This document shows, piece after piece, positions 36,610-48,500 of a stretch of DNA of 64,000 nt. Position 1 is the first letter of the stretch; the number at the start of each line of letters is the position of its first letter. The translations under genes and the position numbers were made by a program. The notes under the pieces were generated by a model, which saw nothing but the letters and a program-made list of their open reading frames with translations, was not told the DNA's origin and did no database searches. The stretch comes from Ooceraea biroi (Eukaryota; Arthropoda; Insecta; Hymenoptera; Formicidae), in contig NC_039506.1 of the NCBI RefSeq assembly GCF_003672135.1, positions 23,282,497-23,346,496 on the forward strand. The letters run 5' to 3'.

Positions 36610-36623
36610 CTTTCCTTTGGGGT
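36555..36623. repeat. (AT)n microsatellite inside an inverted repeat
   Basis: ACCCAAAAGGAAAG on the left pairs with CTTTCCTTTGGGGT on the right with one mismatch, around roughly 17 AT units (36574-36607). Structure read directly. It may be a small decayed inverted-repeat element. Confidence 0.75.
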
Positions 36624-39600
36624 ATATATATATTGCATATATTATTTATTCATTGTAGAACTGTAACACTTACAATCTGTTCAGTTTTCATGCGGATTTA
36701 ATTCCGCTGATTTCTAATTAATACTCTCATTAGTGTATACAGTATAGAGTAATAGTGCGAAACATCCTCTCGCGTTTGAGTTAGAAAAACTTATTATAAA
36801 ATTATTTATTAAAAAAGATAGAATCGGCCCCCTTCGGCCGTGCTCTTGACCGTTGGCGATGTCTCCGCCCGCATTTTCGTGCGGCAGCATTGTGTCGTTG
36901 CACGACAGAAGGTCGACGTTTCTTTCTCCATCTCTTTCTTTCTCTTTCTCTTCGTATACCGGGTGACCCATCGGGGCCGCCGGCACCGTTACGTGCGCGC
37001 ACAGCGACAACGTTCAAGATAGAAATTATCTAGAGGTTTTGTTGCCGTTTTCTACGTATCGCATGTGGTGTATTTATTTACCGCTTCGACTAACACGGCT
37101 GTGTTGGTTCAGATGATACCGATACGAACAATGCCAACATGTCGGAAAAACTGGCTTTTTCTCTATTCAGTGATCTTACTCACTGTCTCAAGAATAAAAA
37201 AAAACTTTAGTAGTCATCGACAAGCGAGTTTAAAATGCGAACAAACATGAAGCACACTGTTTGTTCAATAGAAATTGCAGCAATGTTTGCTAATATAATA
37301 AAAGCAATTAGCATACAAATACGCTTACGTGGAATTACCGTGTTATGTATCGTAACAGTTATCTACAATGACGAGTGACGAGAGACATGATTAATTCCAA
37401 TGAAAATTACGGAGGATTGGCGTAAAACGTTTCACGTTACATTTGATTGTGAGAGGAACAGTAACTGTACCAACATCTGCCTTGAGCGACGCAGGTGCAA
37501 GATATCTGGTAGCCTTAGCAGGGTTCCCTCAGAAGGGAGCGGATACTAACTTCCTACGGAGAAACGAAATTCATCATTGAGATCACTCTGAAAAAGGAAC
37601 TTGTAATAATAACAAGAACATCACACACCTTTTCTTCCAATAATAGAAATTGATTTAAATATGAATAAGTCTCAAGATTCTTTCTCATTACATGAAAAGA
37701 GACACTGCCGGCGGATTCATTTAACACTACGACGCATTTAAAAATGAGTTAGCATTGTGGGCTCCGTGCCCAGTGTTACTCATCCAGTCTTAATGATATT
37801 TTACAATGCGTGACTTATGTAGCCAGGCATCGGAATACGGGGACAAAGCGAAACGAAAACAACAGTCAACCGTTTCTTTGCGGTATTACTGCCTTCCTGC
37901 TGCTATTCTCTTTTTTTTCTCCCTTTCCTTCTCTTTCTCTCTCTCCCTCTCTTTCTCTTGCAATGTCGTAACTAGACAAACTTTTCTATTGATGTCCGAT
38001 ACGTGGTTATCAAAATGCATTCAGAAGCTGAACGCAGAGCTTGGCGCATTTCGTGCGGCGCACGGTTAAAATGCAAATTATTTCGCCATCTAGAAAGCAA
38101 ATCACCTCCGTCTGACGACCGGCGTTTCCGCGCACGGTTCTTTTTTTCGATAAATTGCTACCCTCGCCTATACCGGGTAGCTCAAATGCGCGCTCGTTAA
38201 TGCTTAGCTGCATCGTTTGCTGCCACAAGATATGCGCATCCGCGGATCCTTTACATAAAGTTCGGTTCGTTCCGAGATCGCTATCGTGTTATCCGGCATC
38301 AAGCGTATCGGGTGATCGACGAGGTTCAGTTTCAAAAAGGTAGAATCCAGCAGATGTTCTTGATCTTGAAATTTCATTGACTTTAATTGAAAATAATCTT
38401 TTATATATGAATATTTTGAGAATATTTCAACGCAAATATGTAAAATGTGCTGGATTTATGTGGATTAACTTTATTTTATATTATATTGTACCTAATCACC
38501 TAACGTTGAGACATGATAATGGAGTTTCACCTTATCAGAGAAAACTTTCGTTCTTCAAAAAAAAAACGCTTGTTTAACACGATCGCGCGTGCGGCAGAGC
38601 GCGCGCGTTCCATGTAGACGCACACGTTCACAGATTATTTGAGAAAAGTGATAAGACACGTAATGACGACAGCGAGGGAACGGCACGGAATGACTCGCGG
38701 CAGATATAGCTGCCGTGACATGACACGCTATCAAGTCCTGTCGGAATGGCAGGTTCGAGCTTGCCTGCCTGCAAGCATCGTACGCACCGGCTGCTCCTCT
38801 CTCAATGTATCTTTCGCCGTCATGTGCATCGGGTAGCTCCAGGAATTCCAAAGTTTTAATCGTGCTTGGTATATGTATATACTTGAAAATATATACTTCA
38901 ATTCACCTACTCACTTGAAGTAAATCTTCAAATCTACTATTCAACTATTAACTATTTCCATTGCAGATTCATTAATTCAATTCGATTCGATGATATTCCG
39001 AGTAGGTAGATAGTCGCTATATAGTGTTAGATTTCGCCGTTAGATTCAATGTATTATACTACGTGCTACATTTTAGAGAACAGCTGTACATTTAAGGATA
39101 CGGACACGAGTCGTGCGCAGGACGAGGAGAGTGGGCGTTCGTGATATGTGAAAAGCCTATCTGCGACGGCCGGCGACCTTTTCGACACTCAACGAAATGA
39201 TACTGTACAATATGATATACTATGTACCACGTCATCATCATAATAATAACAATATCCACATGTCGACACGACATTTTTTACAGCTGTCCCTTGCAAAACG
39301 ACTGGACATGTTTGTGAGCTTGTTCGTCACGCGGATTTGTTTTGGATTCGCAAAATTTCGTTGATTTCGCCGAAAGAAGACAAACCAGCCGCGTAAGAAC
39401 GGTCACGCGCCACGAAACGTACGGTAAAAGTGCTTCTGACATTTGAAGGCATTTGCGCGCGCGCGATCGTTTTCGCGGCGTCCTTGAGTCAATTCACCAT
39501 GCGCGACGTCAGAAATTCAACCTGCTCGCGCGAGGCCATTTACATTGTTGTTTACAATTACACGGCGTCGTCGACCCTTTGTTTGGCCCGACACTTTCGA

Positions 39601-39792
39601 CTACTTGTCTTCCTCCCCCTCCCCCCTCCTCCTCTCCTCGCCTACTTTGCGAATTTCCTGAATCCGAATTGTCCAAATCGCGCGTGTGACGATACTCTGG
39701 CGCGTCACAAACAAAAACACGAGCAAAGTCTACACGTGCACGTTGTGCGAGCTAAGTAAATCGAGTCAAACAAATATACGCGGCACAACAAT

Positions 39793-39820
39793 ACACACAC
39801 ACACACACACACACATACAC
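39793..39820. repeat. (CA)n microsatellite
   Basis: About eleven CA units, then ATACAC. The poly-Val/Cys frame on the other strand is a translation of this repeat. Confidence 0.95.
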
Positions 39821-40070
39821 AAAAGTAAATAGGAACGTCGATGCCGCGGACGTAATCGCAAAAGTAGGAAGCCCAGATTTCTCCGATGCAACGTTCACCA
39901 CCTTCGAGCGCGATTGTTGTCGAGTTGAGCGATAATCGGCGCAGGAGATTATCTCTCGCGTTGAAATCGCGCGTGTGACACACGCGGCGGAAGACACGCG
40001 TTGCGGATGTCGCGCGAGGAGTGACCCGGAGCCACGCACGCGACGGGCACAAGGATTACAAGGACGCAGG

Positions 40071-40157
40071 ATGCGTCCCTTCCTCCGGAGATGGGTGGGC
40101 GCGATTCTCGCCGCAATTCTCACCGCAATTCGCGCGACCTTTGCGCTGTTCTCCTCG
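40071..40157 (+). other. Possible alternative first exon upstream of parcas
   Basis: From ATG 40071, 29 codons encode a hydrophobic, signal-anchor-like leader (RRWVGAILAAILTAIRATFA) ending at a donor (TCCTCG|GTTAGT) in phase 0. The second parcas exon also starts in phase 0, so the splice is formally possible, but the peptide has no counterpart in known SH3BP5 proteins. Low confidence. Confidence 0.2.
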
Positions 40158-41424
40158 GTTAGTTAGCCGCGCGTCCTTCCTTCCATCGCTCGCTCGCTCG
40201 CACGCTCGCACGCTCGTACGTGCGTTCGTAAAAATGCCGAAATAGAAAGTCTCAGTCGTGCGCCCGCGCGCTCGCGCGCTCCGAAAGATCTTTTACTTCT
40301 CTCGTTCAAAGCCCGGGCCCGGGCGCTTGCGCGCCGCGGGCATTTTTCTCCGAATGGAAAAATACGAAAGCGGATACGCGCCGGTGCGCGATGATTCTCA
40401 TTTGCTTTTTCGAAAATTCGAAAGCGCGCGGCGCGCCGCACGACGCGTAGGCACGAGAGCGTTTTCACTTACCGGCCGCGATCGATTATTACCACTGCGC
40501 GGTGATTGACGTTCCTTTGCACGGGCCGCCGCTTTCCCCGAAGAACGTAATCCACCTGTCCCGACAGACACACGACTCACAGTGCGAGTGGGCAAGATCA
40601 CATTTGAGAATACAGGCGGGCCTGGCGCGCGCTGCGCCGTCTATCGACGCGCACATTGCGACCACCATCTTTGTTGTCTTCCGATGGCGGTCCACTTGAT
40701 GTTTCAAGTGCGTCCGAGTATTCTTTATCTTGTTTCTTTTTTCACAGAAAAAGAGGAGAGAACGTGTTTTGAAGCATTTGGAGCATCACCCGGACTGCAG
40801 CGTATCTGCTGGTGGCGGGAAAAGTTAAATTAATTACGGTAATCGAGAAATCTGTGAACAGACATTTACGGATAATTTATAATCTAGATTTGCAATTAGG
40901 TTGTCATTGGTTAAATAGACAGTGAGAGAACTTGTTTGCTCTTGTTACTTGCTGTTTGTGTTCTTAAAATTCTTCGAGTATCTCCAGGAAAGAAAATAAA
41001 AATAGAATTATAAAAAATACGGCTTACATTGCATATTGCAAGATTTACGCGTAGACGACTACGTATTCGCAGATATCCGCGATGTTCAAACTGATATCGC
41101 CAAAAACTCTAAATTCTATTTGTCCGACGACTAATTAGATCCATCGATGCAATTTTCGTGACGCGGCTATGAGAATCGATCCGCGCAACGGATTCGCCTC
41201 TCGCTCTGCTATCGCGCGACCCCAGATAACACTGAAAACAGTTCCGAGAAGACTCGCGAAAAACTTGCCTGCGGGAGCGCGTCCGCGCAGCGCGTCGCGC
41301 GACGTCCCTGGCCGGCGCCGTGCTCGTACGATTTGACATCCAACATGGCCACCTGATATGTAGCAGACGATACACACAGGTGGTATGAAGTGCTGTAAAT
41401 AAAATCCCACCTCTGGACTTAATT

Positions 41425-44400
41425 ATGAGCGGGTGTGTGCGGACAGAGAGTGCCGATGATTCCGATCGCGTCGACGATGCAGTGGACCCGCGAGTGCAGG
41501 TGAGAACCGCCTGCTGCATGCGCGTCGTCGCCCGGGACGGGCCCCGGAGCCTCGGCAGTATTGACACTTCGTGGAAGAAGGTCGCGGCGAGAACTCGCGC
41601 GAAACGTATGCGAGACGACGGATTTTCCCACGAGTTCCCCGCGAGTGCAACGACAGGCCCATCCCTTCTGAGAACGTCCCTTATTTCTCTCCCTCCTCCC
41701 TGCACCCACGAGTCATGCAAAACGTCCCCGATTCTCGCTTTCTCCTTCCCCGCCCAGTGGAGTACCCATTGTCACAGCGCGTGCTGAATTACCCTCGTTG
41801 CCCGGTAACTTGGTCGCCTCGACGCGAGAAATGAGAACAATGTGCAATGCTTCTTTCATCCCTCTTATGTCCCTTAATCTCGTTGTCTGTGATTTTTTTT
41901 AATTCAGAGTAAAAATGTTGAGTATGTTGAATAAAGATTTTACATGATTCACACATTTATAAATAAGTACACAATTTGTTTAATTAAATAATATGTATTA
42001 TTTCTGTGATGCCACTAATTAAGTCACTTTAAAGAGTACTGTAGAGCTCATTTGTTTATCGATGCATTGTTTCAATTGTTTCAGATTGAACTCGAGAGAT
42101 TGAACACAGCTACAGATGATATTAACAAATTAGAAGTCGATTTAGATGTGAGTACCTCTATTTTTTTTATTAAAACTCGGCTTTGCATGCACTAGATTTC
42201 ATATTGTGATATGTGAGTACAACATTCGAGGAAGGGAATCACAAGTTCTAAAAGCAGCTGCCATTAGATTTTATTGAAATGATTGCCACGTAAGATGCAT
42301 GCAAATGGATAACGACTTGAGAAGACAATCTTGAGAGCAGTCTATGACAGCTTCAACTAAAGAAATCATTTATAACTTAGGACTACGTGATTTACGTCCA
42401 GAATAACCTTATATCAAGCTATGTATCTGGTTCCATTGAATTAATATTTCTGCGTCGCATGTTTCATCGTTTTTTTCAGGAAGCAAGAGCAACCTTTAGA
42501 GAATTACTGTGTGAATCTACACTCAAGATTGACACTTTGGCCAAAAAGCTTGGAGCTTGCATCGAAAAGTCCAGGCCATATTACGATGCCAGATTTAAAG
42601 CAAAAGAGGTCAGAGAATCATCCATAACAAAAACAAGAGAATTTTCAACACAGGAGTACGAAGATTGAACTTTGAAACGATTTACAGGCATTACAAGAAA
42701 CGCAGAAAGCTGCGCTTAGATTTGAGAGAGCCAACAGTCAGCACGCGGCGGCTAAAGAGATGGTTTACCTAGCAGAGGAGGGCTTAAGGACCGAAGGGAG
42801 ATGCTTCGATCATGCTTGGCAGGTAATATTAATTACTGAATCGCGACAAAAGCATTACGTGCGAGTATTACGTAAGGAGATGTGCTGCAGGAAATGTTGA
42901 ATCACGCTACATCCCGAGTCAACGAATCGGAGCACGAGCGAGCTCTCTCCGAGGCGGAACACAGGCACACGACCACAATGTATCACAAGGCAGAACACGA
43001 GGTGCAAAGACTGCAACGTGAATTGAAGCGCACTATCGCTAAATCCAGGTACGTGGAAGCCTGCGATCGTTAGCAGAGTTTAAGATACCCTTTCTATTTT
43101 TCCGATGGTTTTGTTAATGCATGAAGTTTTTATCACGTATAGTTATTTAATACAAATCACTTTTCAAAGAGCTAGAACCTTGTATACAACCGAATCTATG
43201 TATCGAAACACAATTAACTGTTTATTACATATTACCCGTTATTATTTTTTCCCTTAATTTAATTATATGATTTTTTTCCCTTTACTATCGACATTCTCTA
43301 CCCCTCGGGTGATCATCGAATTATTTTTCAACGATTACCGTGTTACGTTATTTTTCTACGACTCTTTCCTCATGAATGGTATTTATGTGTTTGGTTATAT
43401 GTTCATGTTGGCAGTATGGGTGCACGTCGCAGCTTGCTTCTGATAAACAGTATCGCCTACAGGCACAACTTGCTCATGTTGTAAGTAGGATAGATATTCT
43501 TTTTTATTTTTATTTTTTAATATATTTTTATTTTGCGTGTTTTTATCGAATCAGTTGGTTCATTCGTTTATTTTTCAAACCATCACCCTGATTGTGCATG
43601 GATTACGTATTTATGAGAGCATACATCTCGAACGTACGATCTGCTGGTACCTTTTTGATTGAGCTTTCCACGATGAGTACATTTCACTGCACACGAAATT
43701 TGTTCTTTGGTCAAGTTGCTTTCCCCTTAATCAGAATGCTATAATATGTAATGAATTATTAAAATTATTATATGTAATGCTGTAAGAAAAATATACTACT
43801 GAATATACATGATGTGTCTGGTGTCTTTTGCGATTGATCTTGGAAGAAAAAGCAATGTAAACAATTTATTTCTTATGATTGTTCAAAATAGATTCTCCTT
43901 CTGAATCAACATCGCTAGAAATGGTGATTATATAAATTTTTGAAGCATTTCTCATAGTCAGATTTTGGGATAATATGTAAAATTGGTTGAATTTGAATGT
44001 CAGGCACCAAGTCATAACGATGACTGCATTTGTTGTCTCATTTTGAATTTAGGTAAGAGGAAGAAGTCATAGGTTGCTGAGTACAGTTGTATGATAAAAC
44101 TATAAGATCTTCTTCGATCATTTCAACAAAATTCTTGTACAAGCTTCAATCCTATCGTTAGAGTGTTATCGTGCAGCAGCGACCAAGTGTCTTCTCGGTA
44201 TTGTGGCTGAATCAGACGAATCTTTGCCAAATACTTGTTAATGTGCTCAAATAATATTAATCACTGATTATCTGATCCTCGAAAAGAATTTTTTTGTCGA
44301 TAATCTCAGCAAAATCGAAGAAAACTGAGCATTTCGACAATCTTGGATTTTTTAAATTCAGAACTTTGACGCTGATACTGAAATTACTATATTTCATCGC

Positions 44401-46686
44401 TGGTTAATTATGCTATTGAAAAAGTCTGTATTGAAATCAAACGCTTTGATCATGTCACAGTGCTTCACTCGGTCAGTTTTATTTGTTTGTCTGAAAGCAG
44501 GCACGGTATGTACGAAGCGTACACAAATTTTCTGTCTAGCCATATAAATTAAAATCTTATAAACAATAATTCCAGTAAGTCTCGCAGACGTACAGTTCGG
44601 CAAAATTCATAAAGAAATAGAAATGTAACGCTATGAAAATTCAATGGTAAATTGCTGGTAAAACATAGGACTACACAATGATGTCATCCATCAACAGGTG
44701 GCGTTACTAGGGACCTGTATAAAAAAATTAATCATGATTATTATAATATTAAATAAAACTTATATATAAGTCTGTAAAATATCAAATAGACAAATACTTA
44801 CTGATATATTTTTTATATTATATATTATAAATAAAAAAAGCAAGTTAGTCGCAACAAATGCCAGACATACTATCTATAAATACATACAGTCTTTCTGTAT
44901 ATGGTTCAAACTTAATAGAATATCGTTTAATTAATTCAGGCCTTACTACGAGATGAAAGCGCATTTTAATCAAATGTTGGAGGAGCAGAAGATGAAAGTC
45001 AGCGTGTTGGAGAGATCAGTTGGCGAAGCGAAAGCTTCGTATGCAGAAGCGTTACGAAATTTAGAGAAAATCAGCGACGAGATTCACAGGGTATATTTAA
45101 TATAATGATCTAATTATAAGTCAGGTCGTGCATAATATTTTAATCGCATAAATATTTGGCGACAGACAAGAAGATACGACGGCACGGACGAATACGACAA
45201 ACATATGCAAAACGCGCCGGATCATTCGGCCGCGCCAACCAACACGGCGACTCCGACAGATTCTAGTGTAACTGGATCGCCAGACAGCACGGATTACACC
45301 AGTGACGAGTATTTGCGACTTCCTGACAAGATGAGTCCAAGCGTGCCGTGTCTTATGCCTACAAGAGTAAGTAATCACGTTCGTATTCGCCAAAATATTT
45401 CACGATTGAAGATTCACCGATCATTTGCTTCTTTATGAGCCTTTTGGAAAATCAAAACTTTTGTACTAATTCTCTTTCAGATCGAGAGAGATCTATCATC
45501 GGAATATCTAGGCCTAAATAACCTGAACCTCTCATCCACTGAACCACGCAAATATATAAAGCGAGACCGTCCACGAAGCATCGCGGCGACCGACTCAAAA
45601 CATATCGTACCTGTGAACCAAAACACAAGCTCTTCTACGCCGGGGCTGGCGAATCTGTCGGGTATTATCTCTCCCGTGGAGAAGAGAGTCAAGATCCAGT
45701 CGCCGGTAAATGACAGGAAAAACAACGCCGCGACAACTCACAACGGGGAGGAGTGGACGGAAATTAGTCTAAACAATTCGCCAGATGAGGTTTATTACAA
45801 TAATGATGTGTTTTCCGATGAGGAAGATCAAATTCCTTACAAGCCGCTACCGATGGATCTGAGTCCTGAGCCGGCTCAGCCGACTGCCGCAGTCACCGAG
45901 CCACCGAAGGAACAAACCGCGCGAAAGCGATTAGTTACTCAAAAGTCTTTGCCGACAATGTCGAAAGTAAACGAAGTTACTTTAAGCGAGGAGAAGAAGG
46001 CTGAAGTTACGAGAAGCCCGTCGGTGAAAAATCGGGGCAAGCTCGACAGCAGTTTAGCCAACTGGATAACCAGGAGTTCAGCCGGAGGCGAGGCTAGTGG
46101 CGGTAGTTCCAGTAAGTGAATGAGCACATATCTAATTAAACAACCTTGTAGAGTATATTCTGGATTGTGTTTATACGAGCTCATTGTTACAGCGAATTCA
46201 AGCAGAAGACAATCCCTTGACATGCTGTGGAGCGGCGGTACCGGGGAGCGGGTTAAGGAACTACTCAATCACGGGATGATGATGCTAAACATATCCAGTC
46301 TGACGGAACGACGTTCCAACGAACCAAAAACAGCGGAGAGAGACAAGGACAAGTCTGAGAAGGCGGAAAAGTCGGAGGCTAAGGGAAAGAAGGTTCCCAG
46401 TCCGCTGGAGAAAACGATGAGCTATCTCAACGCCGACGAGGAGACGTCGGACAGTGAAAGTTTAGCTAGGTAAGTAACACCCTCCGAGTGCGCTCCGTTG
46501 GAGAAGTTTATCTCGGTAAGTACTCTATTAATAACTTGGCATTCTAGCGTGGAGATGCTAACGGAGGATCAGATCTCTTCGCTGATGATGGAGCCAGACA
46601 TGAACCAAGTATGCCAAGAAATTCTTGGAACGCCCTTAGTCGAAGTGTGTCCACTGTTGCAACAGCTACAGCAGCAACAGCAATAG
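41425..46686 (+). CDS. pcs: parcas / SH3BP5-family Rab11 exchange factor, complete, 10 exons
   Basis: SH3BP5/REI-1 proteins are coiled-coil guanine-nucleotide exchange factors for Rab11; the fly member is Parcas. Exons: 41425-41499, 42085-42147, 42480-42608, 42688-42822, 42891-43048, 44940-45090, 45166-45366, 45481-46111, 46193-46469, 46548-46686. The phases agree and yield 652 aa ending in a glutamine run. The start is supported by DAVDPRVQIELERLNTATDDI, resembling EVDPRIQGELEKLNQSTDDI in human. The helical domain (first five to six exons) contains FDHAWQEMLNHATSRVNESE and NLEKISDEIH, family hallmarks. The C-terminal half is low-complexity, acidic and serine-rich, with conserved blocks such as SLANWITRSSAGG and ERVKELLNHGMMMLN. 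A decayed mariner lies in intron 5. Confidence 0.93.
43415..43480 (+). other. Possible 66-nt cassette exon in parcas intron 5
   Basis: A 66-base stretch lies between GTTGGCAG and a strong donor (CATGTT|GTAAGT). Its length is a multiple of three and it is open in the frame required by its neighbours, so inclusion would add 22 residues without shifting the frame. It would replace the conserved KSRPYY junction, which argues against use in the main isoform. Unproven. Confidence 0.3.
43990..44640 (-). mobile_element. Decayed mariner-like transposase in parcas intron 5
   Basis: On the minus strand several pieces resemble successive blocks of a mariner transposase: KTDRVKHCDMIKAFDFNTDFF-like text at 44394-44603, an FFDFAEIIDKKI-like block near 44300, WSLLHDN with the second catalytic aspartate near 44165-44173, and YDFFLLPKFKM near 44050-44075. 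The spacing of the last two fits DD34D. In-frame stops interrupt it and no clear terminal repeats were defined, so the ends are approximate. Confidence 0.65.
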
Positions 46687-48500
46687 CCTTATTACTTGGA
46701 GGGACTTGCGCGAGCGAGACGCGCGGCAAAGATTCAACAATAGAAAGTGTTCAAGATTATTATAACGTGGTAACACAATTAAGACACAGCCTTTCTGTTA
46801 AGGTAACCTAGCACATCGCTGCATTACGTTTCTATATGTCTGTTGTTATAACTTTATAGATCTTTTTATCATGCGATATATAGGACAGGACGACAGTCAT
46901 GTTTCAAGAGAATCGCTAGACCGATTCTGCAAAATATTCTTCATTAGTTTTACTCGGCACCTCGTAAATTATTCTATTTATTACTAAAATATTTCTACAT
47001 GTGTTTAGAAGTACGATCGGTTGAGGCTTTTAGTCAATTCAAAGGATTTGCATTAAAAATGTCTCGTTAAACTCCTCAGACACTAATAAGAAGCCTAAGA
47101 AACGTCTTTTGCCGATACGCTTACATCGATCGCTTAGATCGTCGCTTGGGAGGAGAGGGTGATTTTCAAACTTATTCTATAAAATCTTTCTAATATTTAG
47201 TATTTCGTAAACTGTGGAACGTCATTCGCTGAGGAAGCAATATGTAGTTGATTCTAGAGAATTGCGTAGTTTACGACCTAGATAATCGTACACAAATCTA
47301 TTCCAAGTTGCATCGACTATTTTTTGCTTGTCTTTATATGCGACTGCTATCGTGTTAAAATCTTTCGGATCGTCTAACGAGTATATTAGATCGTATCGTG
47401 CTATCACAGCGAGATATCAAACAATCTAGATAAACAAATCAGATAAATGTGCGCAACAAAGTTGCGTCCATCGCTACGCTCTGTTTAAGGATAATCGATG
47501 AGCATTTCCCCGTCTCTCTTTCATCATAACGCGACTGTTTGATTCGTTCAGTTGTCTGCGAGACACGAAGCACGTACAGCAGGAAAAAAGAGATCCTACA
47601 GAAAGTTACAAGATGCCAATTATCGACTTCGATAGTCTCTAAAACGCGGATCGAATTGTATATAAGCGTAGCGTAATACAATTCTAAATGTATACAGGTC
47701 TGTATACAAAATGTACTGCTAATGTCCGAGGTGCTTTGCGACTTCGAGTCCGCTTGGCGTTTAATTACACGTTAAACTCGCAAGCCGTATGTACGATCGG
47801 TGCCAGCGCGTTTTGGATACAGATCGAAAATGTCGCAGCTTCGACAAACATGCTGTTTCATAGGCAAAGCTTCGTCAAGTATAAATAGGTAAGATAGTTC
47901 ATCCGCCAATCCAACAAGATATTTTTCAATATTTTTCGCTGCATCACGATAGGGACGTCTCGTATCTATGATTAAGTACCTTTACGACAACTCGCATGTG
48001 AGTCATGCGACTCACAAATATACAAATTATCGTAAGCAAGTCTGGACAGTTCAATGACACTCGATCATGATAATAGATCGAATGCGCGTACTTGAATTCA
48101 GGTATACTCGAGACAAATGAGAATTAAATACTAGCTCCATCATTTTTATTGCCACGTATTGTGATATAGCTCTTAGCTAGATTTTAAACGTTCAGTTGGA
48201 TTGTCCAATCATTGAACGGAGACATTAGTGCAAAGGGCGCGTATGCAATATATTTATAAAAAGAGTAATATATATATAAAAATCATAAGTTATATATGTA
48301 CACGCATAAACAGATCCTATTTATTTTCTGCGTGATTTTCTGTAATTGACGTTAATTGACACTCTTCGTACAGGCATGTGTCGGACATTTATATCTATAC
48401 ATATATAAAAATGGCAGCAATTATATTTTTTAACAGGAAAATTCTTTTATAATTGTATCGTGACACGCCAACAAGTCCCTCCGTCTATATCGCGTGCATA
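46687..48500 (+). other. parcas 3' UTR and downstream DNA
   Basis: AT-rich sequence after the parcas stop without further recognised exons. No AATAAA was found that clearly marks the transcript end. The small frame at 47688-47888 has no recognisable domain. Confidence 0.35.

Larger units (their letters stand above)
33425..40070. other. Gene-free region with simple repeats
   Basis: No coding sequence recognised. It holds an AT microsatellite inside a short hairpin (36555-36623), a (CA)n repeat near 39793-39820, pyrimidine tracts near 37910-37960, and CpG-rich patches near 34.2-35.7 and 39.4-40.5 kb. The frames here have no conserved domain. Confidence 0.4.

Noticed and set aside
41109..41720. 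203-codon minus-strand frame
   Set aside because: Antisense to parcas exon 1 and its flank, with no domain.
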